Part shown: positions 1-7,949 of the stretch, one piece after another
Layout of the letters: each line of letters begins with the position of its first letter
Numbering within the stretch: the stretch's first letter is position 1
NCBI GenBank assembly: GCA_014871665.1
Contig: WGSL01000040.1
Location: forward strand, 1-17,424
DNA from: Collinsella sp.
GTDB taxonomy: Bacteria; Actinomycetota; Coriobacteriia; Coriobacteriales; Coriobacteriaceae
Direction of reading: 5' to 3'
DNA: 17,424 nt
Translations under genes and position numbers: made by a program
Notes under the pieces: generated by a model
Databases searched by the model: none
What the model saw: the letters and a program-made list of their open reading frames with translations, nothing else
Told to the model about the DNA's origin: nothing

Positions 1-1
1 G

Positions 2-223
2 GTGACCATCGGTCGCGAGCGCTCAGTTTCCGACATTGCCCTGCGCGACCCCAACGTGTCGCGCCGCCACGCCCAGCTCACCTTTACGGGCTCGGATTGG
101 TCGATCGAGGACCTCAATTCCACCAACGGCACGCTCGTCAACAACCGCCGCATTACGCGCTGCCCGCTGCGCAACGGCGATCTGCTGACGTTTGGCCTGA
201 GTACCTTTGAATTTAGGGGATAG
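2..223 (+). CDS. FHA-domain protein, C-terminal part (FhaA-like), cut by window edge
   Basis: Only the last 73 residues are present. The reading frame is open to the left edge and the real start lies outside the window, so the GTG at base 2 should not be taken as a start. The segment is a nearly complete forkhead-associated domain, a phosphothreonine-binding module: it shows the GR (GRERSVSD), the SRRH motif and NSTNGT, followed by the hydrophobic final strands. Being first in an FHA-FHA-PP2C-SEDS/PBP-kinase series, it most likely corresponds to actinobacterial FhaA, whose N-terminal DUF3662 part would be upstream. It probably binds phosphorylated partners of the PASTA kinase encoded at the end of the operon. 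The FHA call is secure. The FhaA identity rests on gene order only. Confidence 0.85.
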   Translation: MTIGRERSVSDIALRDPNVSRRHAQLTFTGSDWSIEDLNSTNGTLVNNRRITRCPLRNGDLLTFGLSTFEFRG

Positions 224-229
224 TCGCTT

Positions 230-646
230 ATGAACATCGATATCGTCCTTTTTGCAGGCCGCATCGTCTTGGTCGCCCTGCTCTATATCTTCCTGTTCGC
301 CGTCATGAAGACCGGCGTGGGACTTGTGCGCGGGCAGCGCCGCGACTCGGCTATCTGGACGATTGATGTGGACAAGGGTCCGCGCGGCATCCGCGGCATC
401 CACGTAGACATGCTCGGCCCCGTCATCGTCGGCCGCTCGCCATCTTCGGACATCTGCATCAACGAGCCGTTTGTCTCGGCCTCGCATGCGCGCTTTTCGC
501 TGCAGGGCCCGGCGCTCATCATCGAGGACCTCAACTCGCTTAACGGCACGCTCGTCAACGGCCGCCAGCTCGTGGAGCCCGCGACGCTGCGTGAGGGCGA
601 CGAAGTCCAGATTGGCGACGTGGTCATGAAGGTGAACCGTCGATGA
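230..646 (+). CDS. fhaB: Membrane-anchored FHA-domain protein (FhaB/FipA-like)
   Basis: A 138-residue protein with one N-terminal transmembrane helix (about residues 5-27, hydrophobic, ending before a basic RGQRR stretch) and a C-terminal FHA domain (about 63-136). The phosphothreonine-binding signature residues are visible: G68-R69, S85-H86 and N105-G106 within NSLNGT. This layout, one TM helix plus FHA, is that of actinobacterial FhaB, which in mycobacteria links kinase signalling to cell-wall synthesis and division. The ATG at 230 comes 6 nt after the stop of the preceding FHA gene. The stop overlaps the next start (ATGA at 643-646), so translation is probably coupled. The domain call is firm; the role is taken from the family. 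Confidence 0.9.
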   Translation: MNIDIVLFAGRIVLVALLYIFLFAVMKTGVGLVRGQRRDSAIWTIDVDKGPRGIRGIHVDMLGPVIVGRSPSSDICINEPFVSASHARFSLQGPALIIEDLNSLNGTLVNGRQLVEPATLREGDEVQIGDVVMKVNRR

Positions 647-2556
647 TCGACGAGGAGAACAAGTCCGCAACTATGACCGAGGCACCGGCTGCCGCCGTAG
701 CTGCACCGGCCCACGCCGCTCCGGCGGACTCCACACCCGTGGAGCCCGAGGACACCGTGTTCTCCCTGCCTCTTTCGCATGTAACGCATGATATTTCGGA
801 TCTCGCCGATAACGAGGACGGAGAGGATGCCGTAGCGGCGCCCATCGGCGCACATGCTGCGGAACAGCCCACAGCGCCCGAAGCAACCCCGGCGCCGGCT
901 CACTTTGCAGAGCCCGTCGCCGCGGCAATCAACGAGAGCGCTGCGGTGTTTGCGGCACCCGAGCCCGCCGCGCCGGCGTTTCCCATAGCCCCGGCATCCG
1001 AGGTTGCGCCCGCGTCTACGCCGGCGCCCGAGGCAGGGCCATCCCCCGAGGACGGCCCTGCGCCCGCAAGCGAGTCCGATGCCGTGGCCGAGCCCGCCGC
1101 CCAGTCGAAAAGCACGCCCGCGCCGTCGCACTTTTCGACGCCCGAGCCTATAGACGTCAGCCCGCAAGACGACGAGCCGACCGCCCGCGTTTCCGAGGAG
1201 CCCGACTCCCCGGACACCGGCGATTCCGAATCAAACGCCGAGACCGACACCGTCTCTCCCGGTGACACCGCCGAAATCGACGTTGCCGCCGTTGAGGCCA
1301 AGCTCAAAGACCCCGGCTCGACCATGAGCTTTGAGCCCCTGACCGAGGAGCGCATCGAGACTGACTCGACCTATGATGCCGGCACCACCACACAACTCAT
1401 GTGGGGCGCCCGCTCCGACGTTGGCTGCGTGCGCCCGCACAATGAGGATTCCTACCTGGTGCAGTCGCCGCTCTTTTGCGTATGCGACGGCATGGGCGGT
1501 CACGCCGCCGGCGAGGTAGCCTCTTCCATCGCCGTCGAGACTATTGCCAAGACGGCCCCGCAGTCCGCCGACGCAGCACGCCTGGCCGCAGCCGTCGAGG
1601 CAGCCAACGCCGCCGTAATCGAGGCGGCCATGAACGGCCTGGGTAAGCCCGGCATGGGCTGCACAGCCACCTGCGCCTATATCGAAAACGACACGCTCGC
1701 CATCGCCCACGTGGGTGATTCTCGCGCCTACCTGCTCCACGAGGGCACGCTCATCCGCGTGACCCGCGACCACTCCTATGTGGAAGAACTCGTGGACGCC
1801 GGCGAGATTACGGCAGACGAGGCTCGCGTCCACCCCAACCGTTCGGTCATCACCCGTGCGCTGGGCTCGGACCCCGCCATGTATGCCGACCACTTCACCC
1901 TGCATATCGAGGAAGGCGACCGCCTGATCCTGTGCTCCGACGGACTTTCGAGCATGATTCCCGATAGCGATATCGAGAACATCGCCACGCAGTCCTCAAC
2001 CGCGCAAATCTGCGTCGACAACCTAGTGGACGCGGCGCTTGCCGCCGGCGGCCACGACAACGTGACCGTAGTAGTCGTTGACCTGGTTGACGATGGCGTT
2101 ATGCGCGAGGCGCAGCGCGTGCGTCGCCGCAACATTACTATCGCCGCCATTCTGGCCCTCGTCTTTGTGCTGGCAGCTGGCATCTGGGCCTACACGGGTG
2201 TCACCGGCTCGTACTACCTGGGTACCTACCAGGGCAATGTCGCCGTCTGGCGCGGCCTGCCCGGCAAGCCGCTCGGACTCAAGCTCCACTGGCTCGAAAG
2301 CGAAACCAGCATCAAGCTGTCCGACCTGCCCGAAGACACGCAAAACCGCCTCAAGGCGGGCATTCCGCAAACAAGTGTCGACGATGCGCAGGACACGATA
2401 TCCAAGTACCGCCACCAGATCGACGAGGAGCAGACCCGCCAGGTGATCGACGCGCAAACGATTCGCGACAACACCAATCAGGGATCGACCTCCGAATCAG
2501 ATTCCGAGAAAACCGCCGAACAGTCCGCCGAGGCCGAAGCCTCCGATAAGAATTAG
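643..2556 (+). CDS. pstP: PP2C-family Ser/Thr protein phosphatase, membrane-anchored, with long disordered N-terminal extension
   Basis: A 637-residue protein. Residues 1 to about 245 are low-complexity Ala/Pro/Glu/Ser-rich and acidic, with no recognisable fold. Residues about 250-485 form a PP2C (PPM) phosphatase with the metal-binding and signature motifs NED (267-269), DGMGGH (282-287), GDSRAY (358-363), SDGLS (432-436) and GHDNVT (470-475). A transmembrane helix follows (about 498-520), preceded by a basic VRRR stretch, then about 115 extracytoplasmic residues. Phosphatase, TM and outer tail match actinobacterial PstP, which reverses phosphorylation by the PASTA kinases. PstP normally begins directly with the catalytic domain, so the extension is unusual. 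The ATG at 643 overlaps the fhaB stop. A second ATG at 673 is also possible. Confidence 0.92.
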   Translation: MIDEENKSATMTEAPAAAVAAPAHAAPADSTPVEPEDTVFSLPLSHVTHDISDLADNEDGEDAVAAPIGAHAAEQPTAPEATPAPAHFAEPVAAAINESAAVFAAPEPAAPAFPIAPASEVAPASTPAPEAGPSPEDGPAPASESDAVAEPAAQSKSTPAPSHFSTPEPIDVSPQDDEPTARVSEEPDSPDTGDSESNAETDTVSPGDTAEIDVAAVEAKLKDPGSTMSFEPLTEERIETDSTYDAGTTTQLMWGARSDVGCVRPHNEDSYLVQSPLFCVCDGMGGHAAGEVASSIAVETIAKTAPQSADAARLAAAVEAANAAVIEAAMNGLGKPGMGCTATCAYIENDTLAIAHVGDSRAYLLHEGTLIRVTRDHSYVEELVDAGEITADEARVHPNRSVITRALGSDPAMYADHFTLHIEEGDRLILCSDGLSSMIPDSDIENIATQSSTAQICVDNLVDAALAAGGHDNVTVVVVDLVDDGVMREAQRVRRRNITIAAILALVFVLAAGIWAYTGVTGSYYLGTYQGNVAVWRGLPGKPLGLKLHWLESETSIKLSDLPEDTQNRLKAGIPQTSVDDAQDTISKYRHQIDEEQTRQVIDAQTIRDNTNQGSTSESDSEKTAEQSAEAEASDKN

Positions 2557-2564
2557 AAAGGGAG
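2557..2564 (+). promoter_or_regulatory. Ribosome binding site deciding the start of the SEDS-PBP fusion gene
   Basis: The AAAGGGAG stretch lies 8 nt before the ATG at 2573. A GTG at 2564 is in frame three codons earlier, but it overlaps this purine run, so the ATG at 2573 is preferred. Confidence 0.7.
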
Positions 2565-2572
2565 TGCCGCTT

Positions 2573-5443
2573 ATGAGTCGCCGCAACACCGAGCTGCTCT
2601 TGCTCATCGCCTCGGCGTTCCCCGTCATCCTGCTGTATGCGATGTACGTGCTCACCGCGGGCGCTGCCATCTCCTTTGAGACGCTCGCCGTACCGATCGG
2701 CCTCTTTGCCGCCTTTGCCGCGGCCCACATTGCCGTGCGCATCTTGGCGCCCGGTGCCGACCCCGCCATCCTACCCATCGTATTTATACTTTCGGGCATC
2801 GGCATCACGTTCGTGACGCGTCTCGCCCCCGCTCTCGCCATCTCACAGCTCATCATCCTGTTTGTCTCGGTGGCGCTCATGGTGGGAACGCTTGCACTAG
2901 TCAAAAACCTCGACGTGGTCATGCGCTACAAGTACACCTTTGGCATCATCGGCATCATTCTGCTGATGCTGCCCATCTTTATCGGCACCACGATCTCGGG
3001 CTCCAAGCTGTGGATTCGCATCGCGGGCTTTACCATCCAGCCCGGCGAGTTCGCCAAGGTCTTTATCGTGCTGTTCCTGGCCGGGTACCTGGCCGAGAAC
3101 CGCGAGCTGCTCTCCATCTCCAACCGCAAGATCCTGGGCTTTAAGATCCCTCGCCTGCGACTGCTGCTGCCGCTGTTTGCCGTGTGGGGTGTGTGCCTGC
3201 TCGTCGTCGTCTTCGAACGCGACCTGGGTTCGGCCGTGCTGTTCTACACCATCTTCTTGCTGATGCTCTACGTTGCCACGGGGCGCTTTTCGTATGTCGT
3301 TATCGGCCTTGCGCTCTTAGCCGTTGGAGCCGTGGGCGCCTACAAGTTCCTGTCGCACGTTCAGGTGCGTTTCCAGGTTTGGGTCGATCCGTTTAAGGAC
3401 GCCCAGGGCCAGGGCTACCAGATTGTCCAGTCGCTCTTCTCGCTTGCCGACGGCGGTCTGGTCGGCGTTGGCATCGGCAACGGGATGGCCAACAACATCC
3501 CCGTCGTCGAGTCCGACTTTATCTTCTCGGCCATCGGCGAGGAGATGGGTCTTTTGGGCGGCGGCGCCGTGCTCATCCTGTTTATGCTCTTTGCCGTGCG
3601 TGGCCTCACCACAGCTGCCCGCGCTAAATCCGACCTCGCCGCCTTTAGCGCCACGGGCCTTACGGCCGCCATCAGCTTCCAGGCCTTCTTGATCGTTGGC
3701 GGCGTAACCCGCCTGATTCCGCTGACCGGCGTCACCCTGCCCTTTATGAGCCAGGGCGGCTCCTCGCTGCTGGCGAGCTTCATCATCGTCGCGCTCCTGC
3801 TGCGCGCCGGTGACGAGGCGACCGGACGCGAGGCCGAGCTTACCGGCACCGGCACCATGGCCGCCATCACCGATGATCAGGTCGCATCTGCCGCCGCCCC
3901 GACGGGCACGCGCTTTGCCACCTCGTCTTCCTACGGCAGAGGCAGCCATTCCGTCGGCTCGCGCATGCGCCGTCGCCTGCTCGACACGCCTGAATCCGGT
4001 GTGCTCGGCCGCGTTGCGCTCGCCAACCGTCTAACCCGCGCGGTGCTCGCCTTTACGGCGCTGTTCGCCATCCTTATCGGGAACCTCACCTATGTCCAGG
4101 TCATTAAGGCCAAGGACTATCAGGACATGCCGACCAACAACCACACCATCGCCCGCTCCAAGTACATCCAGCGCGGCTCCATCATCACGTCCGACGGCGT
4201 GACGCTGGCCGAGTCGCTGCAGCAGGAGGACGGCACCTACGTACGCTCCTACCCCAACGGTAACCTGGCAGCGCACGTGGTTGGCTACGTGAGCCAGCAG
4301 TATGGCACCACCGCCATCGAGAGCGTCATGAACGACACGCTCACCGGTTCTAAGGACTACTCTAGCTGGAACAACGCCATCGCGTCGCTCGCGGGCCAGA
4401 CCCAGCCGGGCAACACCGCCAAGCTCACCATCGACTCGCGCATCCAGACGGCGGCCGAGCAGGCACTCAAGGGCTTTAAGGGCGCTGTAGTGGTCATCGA
4501 CCCGCGTACCGGCGCGGTGCTCGCATGTGCCAGCTCGCCCACCTACGACAACACCAACATCGATGCCCTGCTGCAGACGGGCGGCGGCGAGGACGGCTCC
4601 ATGTACAATCGCGCCATGGACGCGCTGTACACGCCGGGCTCCACGTTTAAGGTCGTTACGCTTTCCGCGGCACTCGAGACCGGTACCGCCAGCCTTACCA
4701 GCACCTACCAGGCGCCCGGCTCCATGGATATCGGCAACGCACCGGTCACCAACTATGCCAACGAGAGCTACGGCACCATCAGCCTGCAGCAGGCCTTTGC
4801 CGTGTCCTCCAACGTCGTCTTTGGCCAGGTGGCAAACGAAGTTGGCGCAAACACGCTCGTACAGTTTGCCAACGCCTTTGGCTACGGCCAAAAGCTCGGC
4901 CAGGACCTGACCTCCGCGGCCTCCATCATGGCCGACCCGTCGCTCATGACCGAGTGGGAGACCGCCTGGGCCGGCGCCGGCCAGCCTGTCGGCATGGACC
5001 ACACGCCCGGCCCGCAGACCACCGTCATGCAAAACGCCGTGATTGCCGCCGCCATCGCTAACAGTGGTGTGGTCATGGACCCGTACTTTGTAGCCCAGGT
5101 ACTCGCCCCGGACGGAACCGTGGTCAAGACCACGCAGTCCCGCTCGCTGGGTCAGGCCGTCAGCTCCGCCACGGCCGACCAGGTCAAGCAGGCCATGCTT
5201 GCCGTCGTCCAATCCGGCACCGGCACCGATGCCCAGATCCCCGGCGTCAAGGTCGCCGGCAAGACCGGCTCGGCCGAGACCGGCGGCACCAACGTCAACT
5301 CGATGTTCGTTGGCTTTGCGCCTTACGATTCACCCACGGTCGCCATCTCGGTGGCCTTGGAGGATTACGACAAGCATGACGTCGAGGCCGCCAAGATCGC
5401 CGGCATCGTCCTGACCGCGGCGCTTGCCGCACAGGGAGCGTGA
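2573..5443 (+). CDS. RodA/FtsW (SEDS) glycosyltransferase fused to class B penicillin-binding protein
   Basis: One 956-residue open frame contains two normally separate peptidoglycan enzymes. Residues about 5-415 are a polytopic SEDS polymerase. Family signatures include the QPGEFAK stretch, ERDLGS, GQGYQIVQS, the SDFIFSAIGEE segment with D315 at the position of the conserved catalytic Asp of RodA, and PFMSQGGSS. A basic, Ser/Gly-rich linker follows (about 420-485), then a second signal-anchor helix (about 490-510), the PBP pedestal, and a transpeptidase domain with S690-T-F-K693, S745-S-N747 and K897-T-G-S900. All three penicillin-binding motifs are intact, so both activities are predicted: glycan polymerisation and cross-linking at the membrane outer face. 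In most actinobacteria rodA and pbpA are adjacent separate genes at this point of the operon. I see no stop or frameshift between the halves. Confidence 0.93.
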   Translation: MSRRNTELLLLIASAFPVILLYAMYVLTAGAAISFETLAVPIGLFAAFAAAHIAVRILAPGADPAILPIVFILSGIGITFVTRLAPALAISQLIILFVSVALMVGTLALVKNLDVVMRYKYTFGIIGIILLMLPIFIGTTISGSKLWIRIAGFTIQPGEFAKVFIVLFLAGYLAENRELLSISNRKILGFKIPRLRLLLPLFAVWGVCLLVVVFERDLGSAVLFYTIFLLMLYVATGRFSYVVIGLALLAVGAVGAYKFLSHVQVRFQVWVDPFKDAQGQGYQIVQSLFSLADGGLVGVGIGNGMANNIPVVESDFIFSAIGEEMGLLGGGAVLILFMLFAVRGLTTAARAKSDLAAFSATGLTAAISFQAFLIVGGVTRLIPLTGVTLPFMSQGGSSLLASFIIVALLLRAGDEATGREAELTGTGTMAAITDDQVASAAAPTGTRFATSSSYGRGSHSVGSRMRRRLLDTPESGVLGRVALANRLTRAVLAFTALFAILIGNLTYVQVIKAKDYQDMPTNNHTIARSKYIQRGSIITSDGVTLAESLQQEDGTYVRSYPNGNLAAHVVGYVSQQYGTTAIESVMNDTLTGSKDYSSWNNAIASLAGQTQPGNTAKLTIDSRIQTAAEQALKGFKGAVVVIDPRTGAVLACASSPTYDNTNIDALLQTGGGEDGSMYNRAMDALYTPGSTFKVVTLSAALETGTASLTSTYQAPGSMDIGNAPVTNYANESYGTISLQQAFAVSSNVVFGQVANEVGANTLVQFANAFGYGQKLGQDLTSAASIMADPSLMTEWETAWAGAGQPVGMDHTPGPQTTVMQNAVIAAAIANSGVVMDPYFVAQVLAPDGTVVKTTQSRSLGQAVSSATADQVKQAMLAVVQSGTGTDAQIPGVKVAGKTGSAETGGTNVNSMFVGFAPYDSPTVAISVALEDYDKHDVEAAKIAGIVLTAALAAQGA

Positions 5444-5493
5444 TGCCCATGATCGAATCGGACACCCGAGGCGCGCCGCGGCCGAAGAGTTAG
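5443..5493 (+). other. 16-codon ORF overlapping the fusion-gene stop (possible coupling ORF or chance)
   Basis: The stop of the fusion gene overlaps an ATG (TGATG at 5441-5445) that opens a 16-codon frame ending in TAG at 5491-5493. It could be a tiny peptide helping ribosomes pass the roughly 130-nt gap before the kinase gene, or chance. There is no sequence similarity that I can recognise, and codon evidence is too short to judge. Confidence 0.15.
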
Positions 5494-5565
5494 CGGCAAC
5501 GCGCCACACGGCCCCAGCGGCCACATCATAGGTACTACACACATCGTTGAGCGAATAGTTATGTT

Positions 5566-5570
5566 AGGAG
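5566..5570 (+). promoter_or_regulatory. Ribosome binding site fixing the kinase start
   Basis: AGGAG sits 5 nt before the ATG at 5576. The in-frame ATG at 5561 lies upstream of this site and has no Shine-Dalgarno sequence of its own. The start MEQRVLGGRY also fits the usual short leader of PASTA kinases. Confidence 0.75.
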
Positions 5571-5575
5571 CAGGA

Positions 5576-7522
5576 ATGGAACAGAGGGTCCTCGGGGGAA
5601 GATACCTCCTCAAGGATAAGGTAGGAACAGGCGGCATGGCGACCGTCTACCGTGCACAGGACCAGGTTCTCGACCGCACGGTAGCCGTCAAGATCATGCT
5701 GCCGCAGTATGCTGGCGACGCAACCTTCGCCGCACGCTTTAAGCAGGAGGCCCAGGCAGCAGCCGGTCTCTCCTCCCCCTATATCGTGGGCGTCTACGAT
5801 TGGGGCAAGGACGGCGACACCTATTACATCGTCATGGAGTACCTGCGCGGTACCGACCTTAAGAGCGGCATCAAGAGCCACGGCGCCCTCGACCCCAAGA
5901 AGGTCGCGCAGATCGGCTCGCAGATCAGCTCCGCGCTTTCGGTCGCCCACAAGCACGAGATCATCCACCGCGACATTAAGCCGCAGAACATCATGGTGCT
6001 GCCCGACGGCAACATCAAGGTGATGGACTTTGGCATCGCGCGCGCCAAGAACAGCCACCTCACGCAAGACAACAACGTGCTGGGAACCGCCCACTACGTC
6101 AGCCCCGAGCAGACCCGTGGTCAGGACCTCGGCCCCACCTCGGATATCTACTCGCTGGGCGTCGTGATGTACGAGTGCGCCACTGGCCGCGTTCCCTTTG
6201 ACGGTGACGACGCTATCTCGGTCGCACTCAAGCAGGTCAACGAGCTGCCTATTCCGCCGAGCCAGATCAACTCCGGTGTCGACGCCGACCTTGAGCGCAT
6301 CATCCTCAAGTGCATGGAGAAGGACCCGGCAAACCGCTTCCAGACCGCCGACGAGCTGCGTCAGGTGCTCAACAGCTACCTGTCGGGCCGTGCCGTCAAC
6401 GTCTCGGAGCCCACGCGCATCATCGGCGCCCCCGGTGAGCTGGGCGCCACCAAGACTCGCGAGCTTTCCGATCAGACGCGCGCCATGGTGCGTCCCGTCT
6501 CGGGCGTGAGCGGCCAAAATACCGCCCGTAGCTCGGTTTCGGGCTCCACCGGCTCCTACGAGATCGAAGAGCCCAAATCCAACAAGAACAAGATCATCGC
6601 CGCCGTGGTGGCAGCCGTTGCCGTCATCGGCATCGTGGTGGCCTTTGCCACAGGACTCTTTGGCGGCGAGCAGGTCACCGTGCCCGATGTGCTGGGCAAG
6701 GACCAGCAGACTGCCGTCGAGCTGATCAAGGAAGCCGGCCTCGAGGTCGGCACCATCGACCAAAGCTACAACGACGATGTCGACGAGGGCAAGGTCGCCG
6801 AGCAGACGCCCAACGGCAACACCAAGAAGGCCAAGGGCACCAAGGTGAACCTGGTAATCTCCAAGGGCCCCAAGCCCTCCGAAAAGGTTGAGGTTCCCAA
6901 ACTTGTCGGCCTGACCAAGGACCAAGCAGAAGCCGCACTGGCAAGCGTTGGCCTGAAGGGCAACGCCTCCGAGGAGGCCAACGAGGCTGATGAGGGCCAG
7001 GTCTTTGAGCAGGGCACCGAAGCCGGTAAGGAAGTCGCGAAGGGCACGACCATCTCGTACAAGGTCTCGAGCGGCCCGGATACCACGTCCGTCCCCGACC
7101 TGACCGACATGACCGAGGCCCAGGCGCGCAACGCCCTCGATATGGCAGGCTTTGGCGTCGACGTGAGCTACCAGGAGAACGACTCGGTTACCGAGGGCAC
7201 CGTGATCAGCTGGAACCCCAGCGGCAAGCAGAAGCCCGGCGCCACGATTACCGTCGTCATTGCCAAGAAGTCCGGCAAGGCCACCGTCCCGGGCAACCTG
7301 TACGGCAAGAGCATTTCCGCCGCCGTTACCGCGCTCAACAACGCCGGTTTCTATAACATTGGCTTCTGTGACCAGAACGGCAATCCCGTAAGCGGTAACG
7401 AGGATGCCACCGTTACGGGCGTCTCCCCCACTGGCAAGCAGTCCACCGACAGCACGATCACGCTGACGGTCGCACTTTCTGGCTCCACCTCGGGTGACGA
7501 TTCCGGCACGACGACTAACTAG
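5576..7522 (+). CDS. pknB: PASTA-domain Ser/Thr protein kinase (PknB/Stk1 type)
   Basis: A 648-residue receptor-like kinase. The cytosolic Hanks-type catalytic domain (about 9-270) shows a glycine-rich loop GTGGMATVY (17-25), ATP-binding K39, the catalytic loop HRDIKPQN with D133, DFG at 151-153, and the activation/P+1 segment GTAHYVSPEQ. A Ser/Thr-rich juxtamembrane stretch follows, then one transmembrane helix (about 340-361) and four extracytoplasmic PASTA repeats starting near residues 367, 438, 504 and 568; the last is the most diverged. PASTA repeats of this family sense muropeptides or lipid II, linking wall status to phosphorylation of division and synthesis proteins. It closes the operon with its phosphatase and FHA partners. 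Only one kinase gene is seen, whereas many actinobacteria have pknA and pknB here. Confidence 0.96.
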   Translation: MEQRVLGGRYLLKDKVGTGGMATVYRAQDQVLDRTVAVKIMLPQYAGDATFAARFKQEAQAAAGLSSPYIVGVYDWGKDGDTYYIVMEYLRGTDLKSGIKSHGALDPKKVAQIGSQISSALSVAHKHEIIHRDIKPQNIMVLPDGNIKVMDFGIARAKNSHLTQDNNVLGTAHYVSPEQTRGQDLGPTSDIYSLGVVMYECATGRVPFDGDDAISVALKQVNELPIPPSQINSGVDADLERIILKCMEKDPANRFQTADELRQVLNSYLSGRAVNVSEPTRIIGAPGELGATKTRELSDQTRAMVRPVSGVSGQNTARSSVSGSTGSYEIEEPKSNKNKIIAAVVAAVAVIGIVVAFATGLFGGEQVTVPDVLGKDQQTAVELIKEAGLEVGTIDQSYNDDVDEGKVAEQTPNGNTKKAKGTKVNLVISKGPKPSEKVEVPKLVGLTKDQAEAALASVGLKGNASEEANEADEGQVFEQGTEAGKEVAKGTTISYKVSSGPDTTSVPDLTDMTEAQARNALDMAGFGVDVSYQENDSVTEGTVISWNPSGKQKPGATITVVIAKKSGKATVPGNLYGKSISAAVTALNNAGFYNIGFCDQNGNPVSGNEDATVTGVSPTGKQSTDSTITLTVALSGSTSGDDSGTTTN

Positions 7523-7572
7523 TCGACAACCCATCACCTGCAGCGGCTATGGCCGCAAACATATTCGCTCAG

Positions 7573-7611
7573 AAGCGCCCGCTTGCTCCCCGGCAAGCGG
7601 GCGCTTTGTTT
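7573..7611 (+). terminator. Rho-independent terminator of the kinase/wall operon
   Basis: A perfect 14-bp inverted repeat (AAGCGCCCGCTTGC and its complement, 7573-7586 with 7593-7606) has a 6-nt loop and is followed by TGTTT. It lies 50 nt after the kinase stop. Confidence 0.85.
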
Positions 7612-7700
7612 ATCGACAGGCCAGGGCTCCATAGCAACACAAAGAGGCCCGCAAAAAACAAGCCTCCCAGGTGACAACAGAATATGTAATGCAGTAATTA

Positions 7701-7897
7701 CTAGCCGCAGAACTTCACCATGGTCTCGACCACGAGCTTCTCGGAGTTGAGCTGCTGTATCATGATGCCCTGCTGGAACAGCGGATGTTGGCGCGCGTGC
7801 GCTCCGGATCGGAGTGCTCGACGAACTCCTTCTTATCCAAGGTGCAGACCGAGCGCGACAAAACGACTTCGAAGCGACCCATTACGGCATCGCGCAT
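7701..7897 (-). pseudogene. Possible frameshifted small ORF (remnant), function unknown
   Basis: On the minus strand an ATG at 7897 opens a frame (MRDAVMGRFEVVLSRSVC...) that loses sense near a GCGCGCGTGCGC run at about 7791-7802. A second frame that looks equally coding continues to a TAG at 7701 (...QHPLFQQGIM, ending VETMVKFCG). Removing two bases in the run joins them into about 64 plausible residues. I recognise no family. It could be a decayed gene end, a small gene with a sequencing error, or chance. A minus-strand TAG lies two codons before the ATG, so it does not extend upstream. No clear ribosome binding site is visible. Confidence 0.3.
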
Positions 7898-7901
7898 GCG
7901 C

Positions 7902-7907
7902 TACAAT
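7902..7907 (+). promoter_or_regulatory. Probable -10 element of the lacI-type gene
   Basis: TACAAT lies 42 nt before the start codon and ends 3 nt before the operator-like dyad. No good -35 is seen at 16-18 nt spacing, so the promoter call rests on the -10 alone. Confidence 0.4.
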
Positions 7908-7910
7908 CTC

Positions 7911-7926
7911 GGTTAATCTGTTAACC
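7911..7926 (+). promoter_or_regulatory. Operator-like perfect dyad before the lacI-type gene
   Basis: GGTTAATCTGTTAACC is a perfect 6-bp inverted repeat with a 4-nt centre, placed at the expected transcription start just after the -10 TACAAT. Two near copies occur upstream of the epimerase gene (10302 and 10336). Autorepression by the adjacent LacI protein is inferred. Confidence 0.6.
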
Positions 7927-7949
7927 ACCCGAAAGCAGCAGGAGGCCCC

